This document shows positions 10,097 through 18,997 of a DNA stretch of 64,000 nucleotides, piece by piece (positions within the stretch are counted from its first letter, which is position 1; each line of letters begins with the position of its first letter). Made by a program: the position numbers and the translations under genes. The notes under the pieces are model-generated. The model saw nothing but the letters and a program-made list of their open reading frames with translations. It did not search any database and was not told the DNA's origin. The stretch is from Burkholderia sp. SRS-W-2-2016 (GTDB lineage Bacteria > Pseudomonadota > Gammaproteobacteria > Burkholderiales > Burkholderiaceae): NCBI RefSeq assembly GCF_001931485.1, contig NZ_MSDV01000028.1:124001-188000 (forward strand). Direction: 5' to 3'.

Positions 10097-11314
10097 TCAG
10101 AACACGCGCCCTTCGGTCAGATGCGTGGTCACACCGTTCAACTCGTAATCGCCGATCACCCGCGCTTTGTGCAGCAACGGATTGTGGCTGAAGATCGTGC
10201 GCAGATTGCGCCAGTGACGGTCGAAGTTATGCGCGCGCCCGGTTGCCGACGCGCCGCCGATCTCGAACAGACGCTCGCCCGCGTGCAGCGCGAGCTTGCT
10301 GACCACCAGCTGCGTCTTGGCCGTTGTCAGCGCGCCTTCGAGCACGCGGTTCTCGGCGTCCGCCGCGCCGCTGTGGATCGCCTGCGCCGAGCGGTCGAGG
10401 GTGCGCGCGTTGCTGGCGATCAGCGCATCGATGGAGAGGCTGTGCGCGGCCAGCTCGCCGACCACCTGCTGCACGAAGCCGTCTTCGCGCGCGGACGGCG
10501 CGGGACTGTGCAGCACCGGCCGGCCGTATTGCGTGACGTAGCGGCGCGCATCGGCGACGATGTTGCGCACGATCCCCGCCGCCACCGACACCAGATGCAA
10601 TTGCCGCACCGCGCTGCCATGGCGGCCGGCGAGGCTCGTATAGCCGCGCGTGGCGACTTCGTCGGCGAACACCTGGACGTTTTCCAGCACGAGGCTGCCG
10701 CTCGCCGTCATGCGCTGGCCCATCCCGTCCCAGTCGTCGAGCACGCTCAGGCCTGCGCGCGACACCGGAATCACGATCGACACTTTTTCGTCGTTCTCGT
10801 CCTGCACGTTGATGCGCGCATAGTCGGAAAACGCAGTGCCGGTCGAATAGTATTTCCTGCCCGTCACGCGAAAGTGCTCGCCGTCGCGCACCAGCTTCGT
10901 GACGATCTCGCCCGGGCGCGACGTACCGAGTTCGGTCGACGCGCCGCCGAAAATCGCGCCGTCGCGAATCCGTTCGATCTGCCGGTCATTGAACGCGGAA
11001 CGCGGCGACAACAACAATTGCTCGGTCAGGTCGTAGTGAATCCGCAATGCGTGCGCGACATTCGATTCATGCGCGGCGAGCGTGGCGATCACCTGAAACA
11101 GATCTTCGAGCGAACCGCCAAGGCCTCCCCATTCGAGCGGAAAGCGCAGCACGCTCAGGCGCGATTCGCGAAACAGGCCAAAACGGTCGAACGGCAACTC
11201 GCGCCGCACTTCACGCTGCGCGGCGTCTTCGCCGATGGCCTGCGCGAGCGCCGGCAGCGCGGCGAGCGCCGCGTCCAGTTGTGCGCGCACCGGATTGTGT
11301 TGTGAGACCTGCAT
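10097..11314 (-). CDS. Acyl-CoA-dehydrogenase-like flavin monooxygenase (DszC/SfnC-type)
   Basis: Flavoprotein with the acyl-CoA dehydrogenase fold, 405 residues. The sequence resembles the branch that includes DszC-like and sulfur-scavenging (SfnC) flavin-dependent monooxygenases more than true fatty-acyl dehydrogenases: an early FPLEWGGLGGS, then GGASTELGTSRPGE in place of the usual EP-SGSD segment, and VTGRKYYSTGTAFSDYA. Such enzymes use reduced FMN and O2. It stands alone on its strand, 407 bases from the divergent amidase. The link to sulfur scavenging is from family knowledge, not from a visible partner flavin reductase, which is absent here. An ordinary acyl-CoA dehydrogenase remains possible. 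Confidence 0.8.
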   Translation of the reverse strand: MQVSQHNPVRAQLDAALAALPALAQAIGEDAAQREVRRELPFDRFGLFRESRLSVLRFPLEWGGLGGSLEDLFQVIATLAAHESNVAHALRIHYDLTEQLLLSPRSAFNDRQIERIRDGAIFGGASTELGTSRPGEIVTKLVRDGEHFRVTGRKYYSTGTAFSDYARINVQDENDEKVSIVIPVSRAGLSVLDDWDGMGQRMTASGSLVLENVQVFADEVATRGYTSLAGRHGSAVRQLHLVSVAAGIVRNIVADARRYVTQYGRPVLHSPAPSAREDGFVQQVVGELAAHSLSIDALIASNARTLDRSAQAIHSGAADAENRVLEGALTTAKTQLVVSKLALHAGERLFEIGGASATGRAHNFDRHWRNLRTIFSHNPLLHKARVIGDYELNGVTTHLTEGRVF

Positions 11315-11721
11315 GCATCGAGTCCTTGTAAATACGCGCGGATCGTCGCGGATCCGGCAGTTCGGAAAATCGAACCGGCAGGCGCGCAGCGCGCGTGCCG
11401 AAGTGACGGATCAGTATAGGGACCGGCTCGCGCACGCAAAACCAGTGAATCGAGCTATTTATATGCGTGATTCTGAAATGCGCGTCGGCGGGCATTCGCG
11501 AATAGTCAGGAATCCATTTCAATCGTTTGCGCTCGCACCGTCATGCAGCTGGCTGCTCGAAGCGAATTACTTAGCATGATTCGTTGGTTGGCGATCCGGA
11601 TAGCGCCGTGATCTACTCGATCTCCACAACGGCATGTGCAAGCTGACTCAGCGCATCGACCGACGGCCGGCGCATTGCCGCCACAACTCCGGCGTTTCCT
11701 GACTCCCTCGCTATCGCTCCT
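11315..11721. other. Divergent intergenic region, no gene seen
   Basis: About 400 bases between the divergent flavin monooxygenase and amidase genes. A locally AT-richer block lies near 11450-11480 and again near 11560-11590, presumably promoter DNA. I found no clear inverted repeat, RNA gene or sigma-54 -24/-12 element. Confidence 0.5.
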
Positions 11722-13275
11722 ATGACCGCCATTCCCGACACTGCCACTGCCACCGACACTGCGATTGCCACAGACGCGCCAGCCCTACTCGACACGCTCA
11801 CGTTCGCGAGCGCCCGGGAGCAAGCCCGCGCGCTCGCCAATGGCCGCGTCTCGGCGGTCGATCTGCTCGAACATCTGCTGGCGCGGATAAATCACTTCGA
11901 TGGCGCGCTGAACGCGCTCGCGGTGCGCGACGTCGAGGGCGCACGCCGCGCCGCGCGCGAGGCCGACGCGGCGCTCGCGCGCGGTCAGCGCAAGCCGCTG
12001 CTCGGCGTACCGATCACGGTCAAGGAATCGTTCGATGTCGCCGGACTGGTGACGAGCGGCGGCGATCCGCGCCACGCGCAGAACCGCGCCACCAGCGATG
12101 CACTCGCGGTCGCCGCGTTACGCGAGGCGGGCGCGGTGATCGTCGGCAAATCGAACGTGCCGCTCGCCAACGCCGATCTGGAGAGCTACAACGACGTGTA
12201 CGGCGTGACCCGCAATCCGTGGGATCCGGCGCGCTCGCCGGGCGGCTCGTCCGGCGGTTCGGCCGCGGCGCTGGCGGCAGGCTACGTCGCACTCGAACTC
12301 GGCTCGGACATCGGCGGATCGATTCGGATCCCTGCGCATTTCACCGGCGTATTCGGACACAAGCCGAGCTATGGAATCGTCCCGATGCGCGGCACCGGCG
12401 CACCGGGCGGCCGGATCGCCGACCGCGACCTGAGCGTCGCCGGGCCGCTCGCCCGCAGCGCGCTCGATCTCGAACTCGCGCTGGATCTGCTCGTCAATCG
12501 CGAACCGCTCGCCGCCAAAGGGTGGCGTCTGACGCTGCCGCCGGCGCGGCAAACCGCGCTGCGAGCGTTCCGCGTACTGGTGCTCGACGCATGGCCGGGC
12601 ACCGAAGCGAGTCTGTCGGAACGCTGGGTGGTCGAACGCCTGGTCGAACGGCTGCGCGCGCAGGGCACCCGGGTTACCCGCGCAGCCGATTTGCCGGAGG
12701 GCCTGTTGCCGGACCTGAGCGTCTCGCACGCGTTGTTCAGAACACTCTCCGGCTCCTCGCTGGCGGAGCCGCCGCCGTTGAGCCCGCGGTCGCTCAAGCA
12801 GCTCGACGCACTGCATCCCGACGACCACAGCGCGCGAGCCGCGCATCTGCGCGCGCCGGCCTTGTCCCATCGCGAATGGCTCAAGGCCAACGAACAGCGC
12901 TACGTGCTGCGTCACGCGTGGGAAAAGCTGTTCGCCGAATTCGACGTGGTGGTGACCCCGGTCGCGCCGACGCCCGCGTTCGAACATGGCCATCAGGTAC
13001 CGAAAGACGAACGCAGCTATCCGGTCGCTTATGCGGACGGTGTGCGCGACGTACCGTTTTTCGAGCTGTTTTATTGGGCCGGCCTGCCGGTATTGCCTGG
13101 CCTGCCCGCGACGAGCTTCCCGCTCGGCCTCGGCGACGACGGTCTGCCGGTCAGCGCGCAAGCGGTCGGCGCGTATCTGGAAGATCGCACCACGATCGCG
13201 TTCGCGCATGCGTTCGAAACCGCCTATGGCGGCTTCGTCGCGCCGCCGGCCTTTGCCGCCTCGGTGAGCGCGTGA
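11722..13275 (+). CDS. Amidase signature family hydrolase
   Basis: Hydrolyses a carboxamide or related C-N bond through the Ser-cisSer-Lys triad of the amidase signature family. The triad is complete: Lys101 in PITVKES, cis-Ser176 in the PGGSSGGSAAAL signature and nucleophile Ser200 in GSDIGGSIR. The spacings of 75 and 24 residues equal those of fatty acid amide hydrolase. 517 residues is the usual length, and a short Thr/Ala-rich N-terminal tail precedes the domain. No signal peptide, so cytosolic. Its stop shares a base with the next gene's start (TGATG), so it is coupled with the acyl-CoA-dehydrogenase-like protein; the pair may release nitrogen or sulfur from an organic amide. Substrate unknown. 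Confidence 0.93.
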   Translation: MTAIPDTATATDTAIATDAPALLDTLTFASAREQARALANGRVSAVDLLEHLLARINHFDGALNALAVRDVEGARRAAREADAALARGQRKPLLGVPITVKESFDVAGLVTSGGDPRHAQNRATSDALAVAALREAGAVIVGKSNVPLANADLESYNDVYGVTRNPWDPARSPGGSSGGSAAALAAGYVALELGSDIGGSIRIPAHFTGVFGHKPSYGIVPMRGTGAPGGRIADRDLSVAGPLARSALDLELALDLLVNREPLAAKGWRLTLPPARQTALRAFRVLVLDAWPGTEASLSERWVVERLVERLRAQGTRVTRAADLPEGLLPDLSVSHALFRTLSGSSLAEPPPLSPRSLKQLDALHPDDHSARAAHLRAPALSHREWLKANEQRYVLRHAWEKLFAEFDVVVTPVAPTPAFEHGHQVPKDERSYPVAYADGVRDVPFFELFYWAGLPVLPGLPATSFPLGLGDDGLPVSAQAVGAYLEDRTTIAFAHAFETAYGGFVAPPAFAASVSA

Positions 13276-14495
13276 TGACGACAGTTCAAACATTCGAAGC
13301 GACGCACGACGCGTCGCGGATTACCGCATGGAGCCAGCGGGCTGCCGCGCTCGCTCGCGAGTTCGAGCAACTCGCCCCACATCACGATCGCACCGGCGAG
13401 GCGCCGGCCGCGCAGTTCGACGCATTGCAGAACGCGGATCTGCTCAGGCTGGTGGTCGCGACGGCGGACGGCGGCCACGGCGCCGGGCTCGCCGCCGCCA
13501 GCGCGGTGGTGCGCGAGATCGCCTATGGCGATCCGTCTGTGGCGCTGATCCTCGCAATGCACTACAGCCAGCACGCGGCGATCGTTCATGCCGAGCGCGA
13601 GGGGCGCGACGAGTGGCCGTCGCATCTCGCGCGCCGGCTTTCCCGCTCCGCCGCGACCGGTCCGGCGCTCCTGAACGCCGCGCAGGTCGAACCCGGGCTC
13701 GGCTCGCCGTCGCACGGCGGGCTGCCGGATACGATCGCGCGGCGCGATGGCGACTACTGGCGCGTGTCGGGCCACAAGCTGTATGTGACCGGCTCGACAC
13801 TGCTGTCATGGATCAGCGTGCTGGCCCGCACCGACGAAGCCGAACCGCGCCTCGGCCAGTTCCTGATTCCGCGAGATGCGCCCGGCGTGCGCATCGTCGA
13901 GACATGGGATCCGCTCGGCATGCGCGCCAGCATCAGCCACGACGTGCTATTGAGCGACGTCGCCGTGCCGCTAGCCGACGTGGTGGCGCTGAAGCCGGCG
14001 GCACTCGGCTTGCAGCGCAATCCGCATAGCACGGCCTGGTATTTCACGCTGATCGCCGGCGTCTACGATGGCGCCGCGCGCGCGGCGCGGGACTGGCTGG
14101 TACGGTTTCTCAACGAGAGGCGGCCCAATTCGCTCGGCGGCGTCCCGCTCGCCGGTCTGCCGACGATCCAGCAGAGCGTCGGCGAGCTGGAACTGCTGCT
14201 GCAAACCAGCGACTGGCTGCTGAAGAGTTCGAGCGCCGCGCTGGACCACGGCAGCGCGCCGGATTCGCTTGCCGGCACCGTCAAGCAGACGGTGATCGAC
14301 AATGCAATCAAAGCGGTCGATATTGCACTGGAACTAGCGGGCAATCATGGACTCGCACGGGCCAATGCGCTGGAGCGGCACCATCGCAACGTGCTGTGCA
14401 GCCAGATCCATGCACCGTCGAACCGGCTACTGAGCGGCAACACCGGTCGCGCGATCCTGACCGGCTGGCAACCGCGCCCGGCCGCACGGGATTGA
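13275..14495 (+). CDS. Acyl-CoA-dehydrogenase-like flavoprotein
   Basis: 406-residue protein of the acyl-CoA dehydrogenase fold, translationally coupled to the amidase by a one-base overlap (TGATG). The start at 13275 gives MTTVQTFEATHDAS; longer forms of the frame run back through the amidase gene and are artefacts. Recognisable are GDPSVALILAMHYSQHAAI, VSGHKLYVTGSTLLSW and DPLGMRAS, the substrate/flavin-contact segments. It lacks a clear catalytic Glu context and belongs with the SfnB/DszC-type uncharacterised branch, as does the protein at 10097-11314. Likely a flavin-dependent oxidoreductase in scavenging of organic nitrogen or sulfur; this role is inference. Confidence 0.8.
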   Translation: MTTVQTFEATHDASRITAWSQRAAALAREFEQLAPHHDRTGEAPAAQFDALQNADLLRLVVATADGGHGAGLAAASAVVREIAYGDPSVALILAMHYSQHAAIVHAEREGRDEWPSHLARRLSRSAATGPALLNAAQVEPGLGSPSHGGLPDTIARRDGDYWRVSGHKLYVTGSTLLSWISVLARTDEAEPRLGQFLIPRDAPGVRIVETWDPLGMRASISHDVLLSDVAVPLADVVALKPAALGLQRNPHSTAWYFTLIAGVYDGAARAARDWLVRFLNERRPNSLGGVPLAGLPTIQQSVGELELLLQTSDWLLKSSSAALDHGSAPDSLAGTVKQTVIDNAIKAVDIALELAGNHGLARANALERHHRNVLCSQIHAPSNRLLSGNTGRAILTGWQPRPAARD

Positions 14496-14595
14496 CCGTC
14501 GTGAAATCGGTGCCGCGAATATCCGCAATCACCCCCAGCATCCGCGCGCCAGTTTGATAAGCTTGGCCGGATTTCATTTCCGGCCAGACCAGCGC

Positions 14596-15642
14596 ATGGG
14601 TATCCGACAACTCGCGAGCGAACTCAATCTTTCCGTCTCGACCATCTCGCGCGCGCTGAACGACAGCGACGAAGTCAGCGCCGAAACCCGCGAGCGGGTG
14701 CGCGCCGCCGCGTTGCGGCACGGCTACGCGCCGAGCAAATCGGCCGAGAGCCTGCGCAAGGGGCGGCTCGACATCGTCGGACTGATGCTGCCGATGCGCC
14801 GCGAAGAGGAGAAGTACACGCTCGGCGTGTTCATGAAGCTCGCCGACGGCCTGCAATCGGTGCTCGCGCAGCATGGGATGGACCTCGTCATGTATGCGAG
14901 CGAGTCATGGGACGACGAATTCGCGCGCTTGCGGCGCATCGTCGACCGGCGTCACGTGGACGGCGTGATCCTCGCCGGCACCCGCCATCACGACGAGCGG
15001 CTCTACTATGTGGCGAGCCGCAATTTCCCGTTCGTCGCGTTGGGCCGCAGCGAATCGGGCGGCCAGCATCCGTGGCTCGACCTCGATTTCGAATCGGCCG
15101 CCGAAGCGGGCGTCGCGCGGCTGGCGGCGCTCGGCCATCGGCGCATTGGTCTCGGCATTCCCGATAACGATGCGATGCAGGCGCACGTCTATCTGCGCGC
15201 ATGGCGCCGGGCGATGTCGCGCCACGGCCTCGCCGCGCCCGACGACTACGTGCGGCGCAACCAGTTGTCCGAGCGCGGCGGCTATCTGATCACCGAAGAA
15301 CTGCTGCAACTCGCGCAAGCGCCGAGCGCGCTGATGTTCCAGAGCGACTGCATGGCGAACGGCGCGTACCGCAAGCTGTACGAACTCGGCAAGACGCCCG
15401 GGCGCGATCTGGCGATCTCGGGCGGCGTGCTGGCCGGCGAACTGTCGGAATACCTCGCGCCCCGTCTGACCGGCTTCACGTTCGATGCTTATGCACTCGG
15501 TCAGCACCTCGCGAAAGCGTTGCTCGCGCAATTCCCCGATCTGGCCGACACCTATCGCGCCGCGCTCGAACCGGGGCTGTGGCCGCTGACGCTGCGTGAG
15601 CGCGACAGCGATGCCGCGGTGTTCGAGGCTGGCGACGGCTGA
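14596..15642 (+). CDS. LacI-family transcriptional regulator of the xyloside operon
   Basis: DNA-binding repressor with an N-terminal LacI helix-turn-helix (IRQLASELNLSVSTISRALN) and hinge, then a periplasmic-binding-protein-like effector domain. The ATG at 14596 puts the helix-turn-helix at the very N-terminus as usual; an earlier in-frame start would add 14 residues with no support. 348 residues. It lies directly upstream of, and in the same direction as, the sugar importer/alpha-xylosidase operon, whose promoter carries a perfect LacI-type palindrome at 15781-15800. It is therefore probably that operon's repressor, relieved by a xyloglucan-derived sugar. Confidence 0.92.
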   Translation: MGIRQLASELNLSVSTISRALNDSDEVSAETRERVRAAALRHGYAPSKSAESLRKGRLDIVGLMLPMRREEEKYTLGVFMKLADGLQSVLAQHGMDLVMYASESWDDEFARLRRIVDRRHVDGVILAGTRHHDERLYYVASRNFPFVALGRSESGGQHPWLDLDFESAAEAGVARLAALGHRRIGLGIPDNDAMQAHVYLRAWRRAMSRHGLAAPDDYVRRNQLSERGGYLITEELLQLAQAPSALMFQSDCMANGAYRKLYELGKTPGRDLAISGGVLAGELSEYLAPRLTGFTFDAYALGQHLAKALLAQFPDLADTYRAALEPGLWPLTLRERDSDAAVFEAGDG

Positions 15643-15744
15643 GCGTCACGCCCCGCACCGTCCTCTACACACGACCAGCTCCCTCCCCCCGCATTAACCC
15701 CATTGCGGAATCCGGCAACACGCATTGCGATATTTGCCGGCGCC

Positions 15745-15773
15745 TTGACACGCCATTCGCCGCAAGCAAATAT
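15745..15773 (+). promoter_or_regulatory. Candidate sigma-70 promoter of the xyloside operon
   Basis: A perfect -35 TTGACA at 15745-15750 is followed after 17 bases by AAATAT (15768-15773), a weak -10 match. The LacI palindrome begins eight bases further on, so a bound repressor would cover the transcription start. Confidence 0.55.
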
Positions 15774-15780
15774 CACCCCG

Positions 15781-15800
15781 TTCCGGAAACGTTTCCGGAA
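15781..15800. promoter_or_regulatory. LacI-type operator, perfect 20-bp palindrome
   Basis: TTCCGGAAACGTTTCCGGAA equals its own reverse complement. The central CG with the GAAACGTTTC core is the classical LacI/GalR-family operator form. It stands between the candidate promoter and the binding-protein start (15934), downstream of the lacI-type gene. Confidence 0.85.
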
Positions 15801-15933
15801 ACTCGCCGGATGACTGCGCTGCACGGTGTTCACCGATGCAAAAACGCTCAACGACAGTTCCAACGCCGGCCCGATAAATAACCCGAACAAACCTGAGACA
15901 AGCGTGGCGGCATCGCGCGAAAACGGAGACAGC

Positions 15934-17145
15934 ATGAAGAAGCTACGCGCCGCGTCCGCGGCATTCGGCCTGGCCCTGTCGCTTTCCTGCACCGTATTGC
16001 ACGCGGCCACGCTGTCCGTGTGGGCCGTCGACGAGCCGGACAACTACACCGAGAAGATGGCGCAGGAGTTCGCCAAACTTCATCCGGACGTTCATCTGCA
16101 GATCCGCAAGGTCGGCTTCGCGGCGCTCAACGACGAAACGATGCGCGCGGTCATGTCCGGCAGCACGCCGGACGTCGTGCCGATCGACAACCCGAATACC
16201 GCGATGTTCGCATCGAAGAACGCGCTGCTCGATCTTTCGCCGTACCTGGCGAAGTCGAAAGTAATCGACACGAAGCAGATCTTCCCCGGCCCGCTGAAGA
16301 ACGCGAGCTGGAACGGCAAGGTGTACGCGATTCCGCGCGGCACCAACACGCTCGCGCTGTACTACAACGAGGACATGTTCAAGGCGGCCGGGCTCGATCC
16401 GAACCGTCCGCCGCAAACCTGGGACGAGTTGTACGCGGACGCGAAGAAGCTGACCGACGCGCAGCACAACGTCTACGGTCTCGCGTTTTCCGCGATCAAT
16501 AACGAAGAAGGCGTGTTCCAGTTCCTGCCGTTCATTCAGGCGACCGGCGCCGACTGGGATCGTCTGAACGATCCGGGCGCGGCGCGCGCGGCGGCGTTCT
16601 GGCAGAAGCTGATGGACGCGAAGGTTGCGTCGCCCGATACGCTCACGCACACCCAGTCCGAAGCGGCGGCGACTTTTGTCAACGGCAATGCGGCGATGAA
16701 TATCGACGGCCCGTGGGAACTGAACGCGGTCGAAAAAGGCGCGAAGTTCAAGTGGCGCGTCGCGCTGCTGCCGACCGAAAAGGCCGGCGGCGCACGCGCG
16801 TCCGCACTCGGCGAGCAGAACCACGCGATTCTGCGCAGCGCGAAAAATCCGGATACCGCATTCCAGTTCCTCGAATACATGTACTCGCAACGCGGGCGCG
16901 ACTGGAACGAGTTCGGGATGCTGCCGCCGTCGAAAGACACCGACACGCAGAATCCGAAATGGCCGCAAGCGTATAAGGCCTTCAACGAGCAGATGGAATA
17001 CGCGCGCGCACGCGGTCCGAACCCGCAATGGCCGAAAGTCTCGAAGGCCATTTCCGACGCGATGCAATCGGTGCTCACGCATCAGGCCGCCCCGGCCCAG
17101 GCGATGAACACCGCCGGTCAGACCGTGCAGGGCATCGCCCACTAG
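15934..17145 (+). CDS. Sugar ABC transporter substrate-binding protein (SBP family 1)
   Basis: Periplasmic binding protein of the MalE/UgpB family capturing an oligosaccharide for the permeases that follow. The start at 15934 follows a GGAGA Shine-Dalgarno by a few bases and gives a Sec signal peptide (MKKLRAASAAFGLALSLSCT, cleavage near LHA-ATL). There is a Cys in the signal but no proper lipobox, so it is probably soluble. 403 residues. Landmarks are LSVWAVDEPDNYTEKM, YAIPRGTNTLALYYNEDMF and AAATFVNGNAAMNIDGPWE, typical of the family. First gene of the operon under the LacI palindrome; the ligand is inferred to be a xyloside such as a xyloglucan fragment from the co-encoded alpha-xylosidase. 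Confidence 0.93.
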   Translation: MKKLRAASAAFGLALSLSCTVLHAATLSVWAVDEPDNYTEKMAQEFAKLHPDVHLQIRKVGFAALNDETMRAVMSGSTPDVVPIDNPNTAMFASKNALLDLSPYLAKSKVIDTKQIFPGPLKNASWNGKVYAIPRGTNTLALYYNEDMFKAAGLDPNRPPQTWDELYADAKKLTDAQHNVYGLAFSAINNEEGVFQFLPFIQATGADWDRLNDPGAARAAAFWQKLMDAKVASPDTLTHTQSEAAATFVNGNAAMNIDGPWELNAVEKGAKFKWRVALLPTEKAGGARASALGEQNHAILRSAKNPDTAFQFLEYMYSQRGRDWNEFGMLPPSKDTDTQNPKWPQAYKAFNEQMEYARARGPNPQWPKVSKAISDAMQSVLTHQAAPAQAMNTAGQTVQGIAH

Positions 17146-17239
17146 CCACCGTTTCAGCACGCACCTCGCCGCGCGCGGCTGCGCCGGAGCCTCTCGGAGG
17201 GTCCGGCCGGCCGCTGTCGTCCCCGCCGGATCAAACGCC

Positions 17240-18142
17240 ATGAACACACTACTGAGCCGCCTGCCGCGCGCGCATGCCTTCGAGGTTTCGCTGGCCGTCT
17301 TCGCGCTGCTGTATCTGCTGGTATTCGCGGGCTTGCCGCTGATCTACAACATCGTGCTGTCGTTCCAGCAGGTCGATCTGATGGCGCCGGCCACATTGCT
17401 GCGGCCGTTCGTCGGGCTCGCCAATTACCGCGATGTATTCGGCCGGCCGGAAGCGCGTCAGGTACTCGTCAATACGGTGTTGTTCGTCGGCCTTTCGCTG
17501 ACGTTCCAGGTGGTGATCGGCTTTCTGCTCGCGCTGCTGTTCGCGCAGGATTTTCCGTTCGCGAGCGTGATGCGCGGCCTGTTTCTCGCCGGCTGGATCA
17601 TGCCGGGGCTGGTAGTCGGCGTGATCTGGAAGCTGATTTTCGCGGGCGATTACGGTGTGCTCAATCATGTGCTGATGCGGCTGCATCTGCTGCACGACAA
17701 GATTTTCTGGCTGTCGGACCCGGCGTGGTCGCTGTATGCGGTGATCCTCGCGAACGTCTGGCTCGGCGTTCCGTTCAACATGCTGTTGCTGTCGGTCGGA
17801 CTCGCGGCGATTCCGAAGGACCTGTATGAAGCGGCCGAACTCGACGGCGCGAATCCGCTGCAACGCTTCACCGGCATCACCCTGCCGATGATGAAAGCGA
17901 CGCTCGGCGCGGTGATCGCTCTCGGCGCGATCATGACGATGCAGCAGTTCGATCTGATCGCCGCATTGACTCAGGGCGGTCCCGCGAATTCATCGCAGGT
18001 CGCGCAGTTCTGGTCGTGGCAGTTGTCGCTGCAAACCTTCGAGGTGTCGGCGGGCTCCGCGGTCGCGACGCTGATGCTGATCCTCGTGCTGATCGTCGCG
18101 GTGATCTACGTGCGCTCCACACGCAACGAAAGGATGGTCTGA
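17240..18142 (+). CDS. Sugar ABC permease, MalF-like
   Basis: Inner-membrane permease (300 residues, about six hydrophobic segments) of the carbohydrate uptake-1 family. The EAA loop is seen as YEAAELDGANPLQRFTGITL. One base separates its stop from the next permease, so the two are translated together. It forms the channel with the MalG-like protein and is energised by the ATPase at 18998-20077. Confidence 0.93.
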   Translation: MNTLLSRLPRAHAFEVSLAVFALLYLLVFAGLPLIYNIVLSFQQVDLMAPATLLRPFVGLANYRDVFGRPEARQVLVNTVLFVGLSLTFQVVIGFLLALLFAQDFPFASVMRGLFLAGWIMPGLVVGVIWKLIFAGDYGVLNHVLMRLHLLHDKIFWLSDPAWSLYAVILANVWLGVPFNMLLLSVGLAAIPKDLYEAAELDGANPLQRFTGITLPMMKATLGAVIALGAIMTMQQFDLIAALTQGGPANSSQVAQFWSWQLSLQTFEVSAGSAVATLMLILVLIVAVIYVRSTRNERMV

Positions 18143-18143
18143 C

Positions 18144-18956
18144 ATGAAGCGCTACGTGCTGTTCGTGATCGCGCTGTGCGCGACGGCGCTTTATATGTTT
18201 CCGCTGTACTGGATGTACATCACCGTATTCAAGAGCGCGAGCGAGATGTTCCAGTATCCGCCGACGTTCTGGCCGCAGCATCCAGCCTCGCAGCTGTGGC
18301 AGGTATTCACCGAACGCGGGATGGGCAACTTCCTGTGGAATTCGCTGGTGACCGCGAGCGGCACCGTCGCGGTCACGGTATTCGTCGGCACCGGCGCGGC
18401 CTACGCGCTCGCGTTCGTGCAGAACCGCTGGACCAGCGGCGCGATCTTCGCGGTGCTGATCTTGCAGGCATTGCCGTCGAGCCTGATGGTTACGCCGATC
18501 TTCACCGCGTTCAAAAGCCTCGGCCTGCTCGAAACGCCGCGTCTCGCGGTGGTGATCGCGCAGATCACCAAAACGCTGCCGTTCTATATCGTGCTGTGCC
18601 GGCCGAGCTTCGTGCAGGTGCCGCGCGAGTTGCGCGACGCGGCGCTCGTCGATGGCGCGTCGCCGATGCGGGCTTTTTTCAGCGTGATTCTGCCGCTCGC
18701 GGTCAACGGCATTCTGGTGTCGGCGATCCTCGTGTTCCTGCAATCGTTCGGCGAATACGTGTACGCCCGCTCGCTGATTCTCGACGACCAGTATCAGACC
18801 GCGACCGTCGGTTTGTCCGCGTTCGTCGGCGCAACCAAGATCGACTGGATCGGGATCATGAGTTACTCGGCGATCTTCGTCACGCCGGTGCTGATCGCTT
18901 TCATGCTGCTGCAACGCAGGATCGTCGCCGGTCTCACCGCCGGCGCGCTCAAGTAA
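18144..18956 (+). CDS. Sugar ABC permease, MalG-like
   Basis: Second channel subunit, 270 residues, six predicted membrane segments. The EAA loop is ELRDAALVDGASPMRAFFSV, followed by the MalG-type LPLAVNGILVSAILVFLQ. Encoded one base after the MalF-like permease and 41 bases before the ATPase. Confidence 0.93.
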   Translation: MKRYVLFVIALCATALYMFPLYWMYITVFKSASEMFQYPPTFWPQHPASQLWQVFTERGMGNFLWNSLVTASGTVAVTVFVGTGAAYALAFVQNRWTSGAIFAVLILQALPSSLMVTPIFTAFKSLGLLETPRLAVVIAQITKTLPFYIVLCRPSFVQVPRELRDAALVDGASPMRAFFSVILPLAVNGILVSAILVFLQSFGEYVYARSLILDDQYQTATVGLSAFVGATKIDWIGIMSYSAIFVTPVLIAFMLLQRRIVAGLTAGALK

Positions 18957-18997
18957 CGCAACCGTTTTTGCCGGCGCACGCCGGCCGGAGAACCGCT

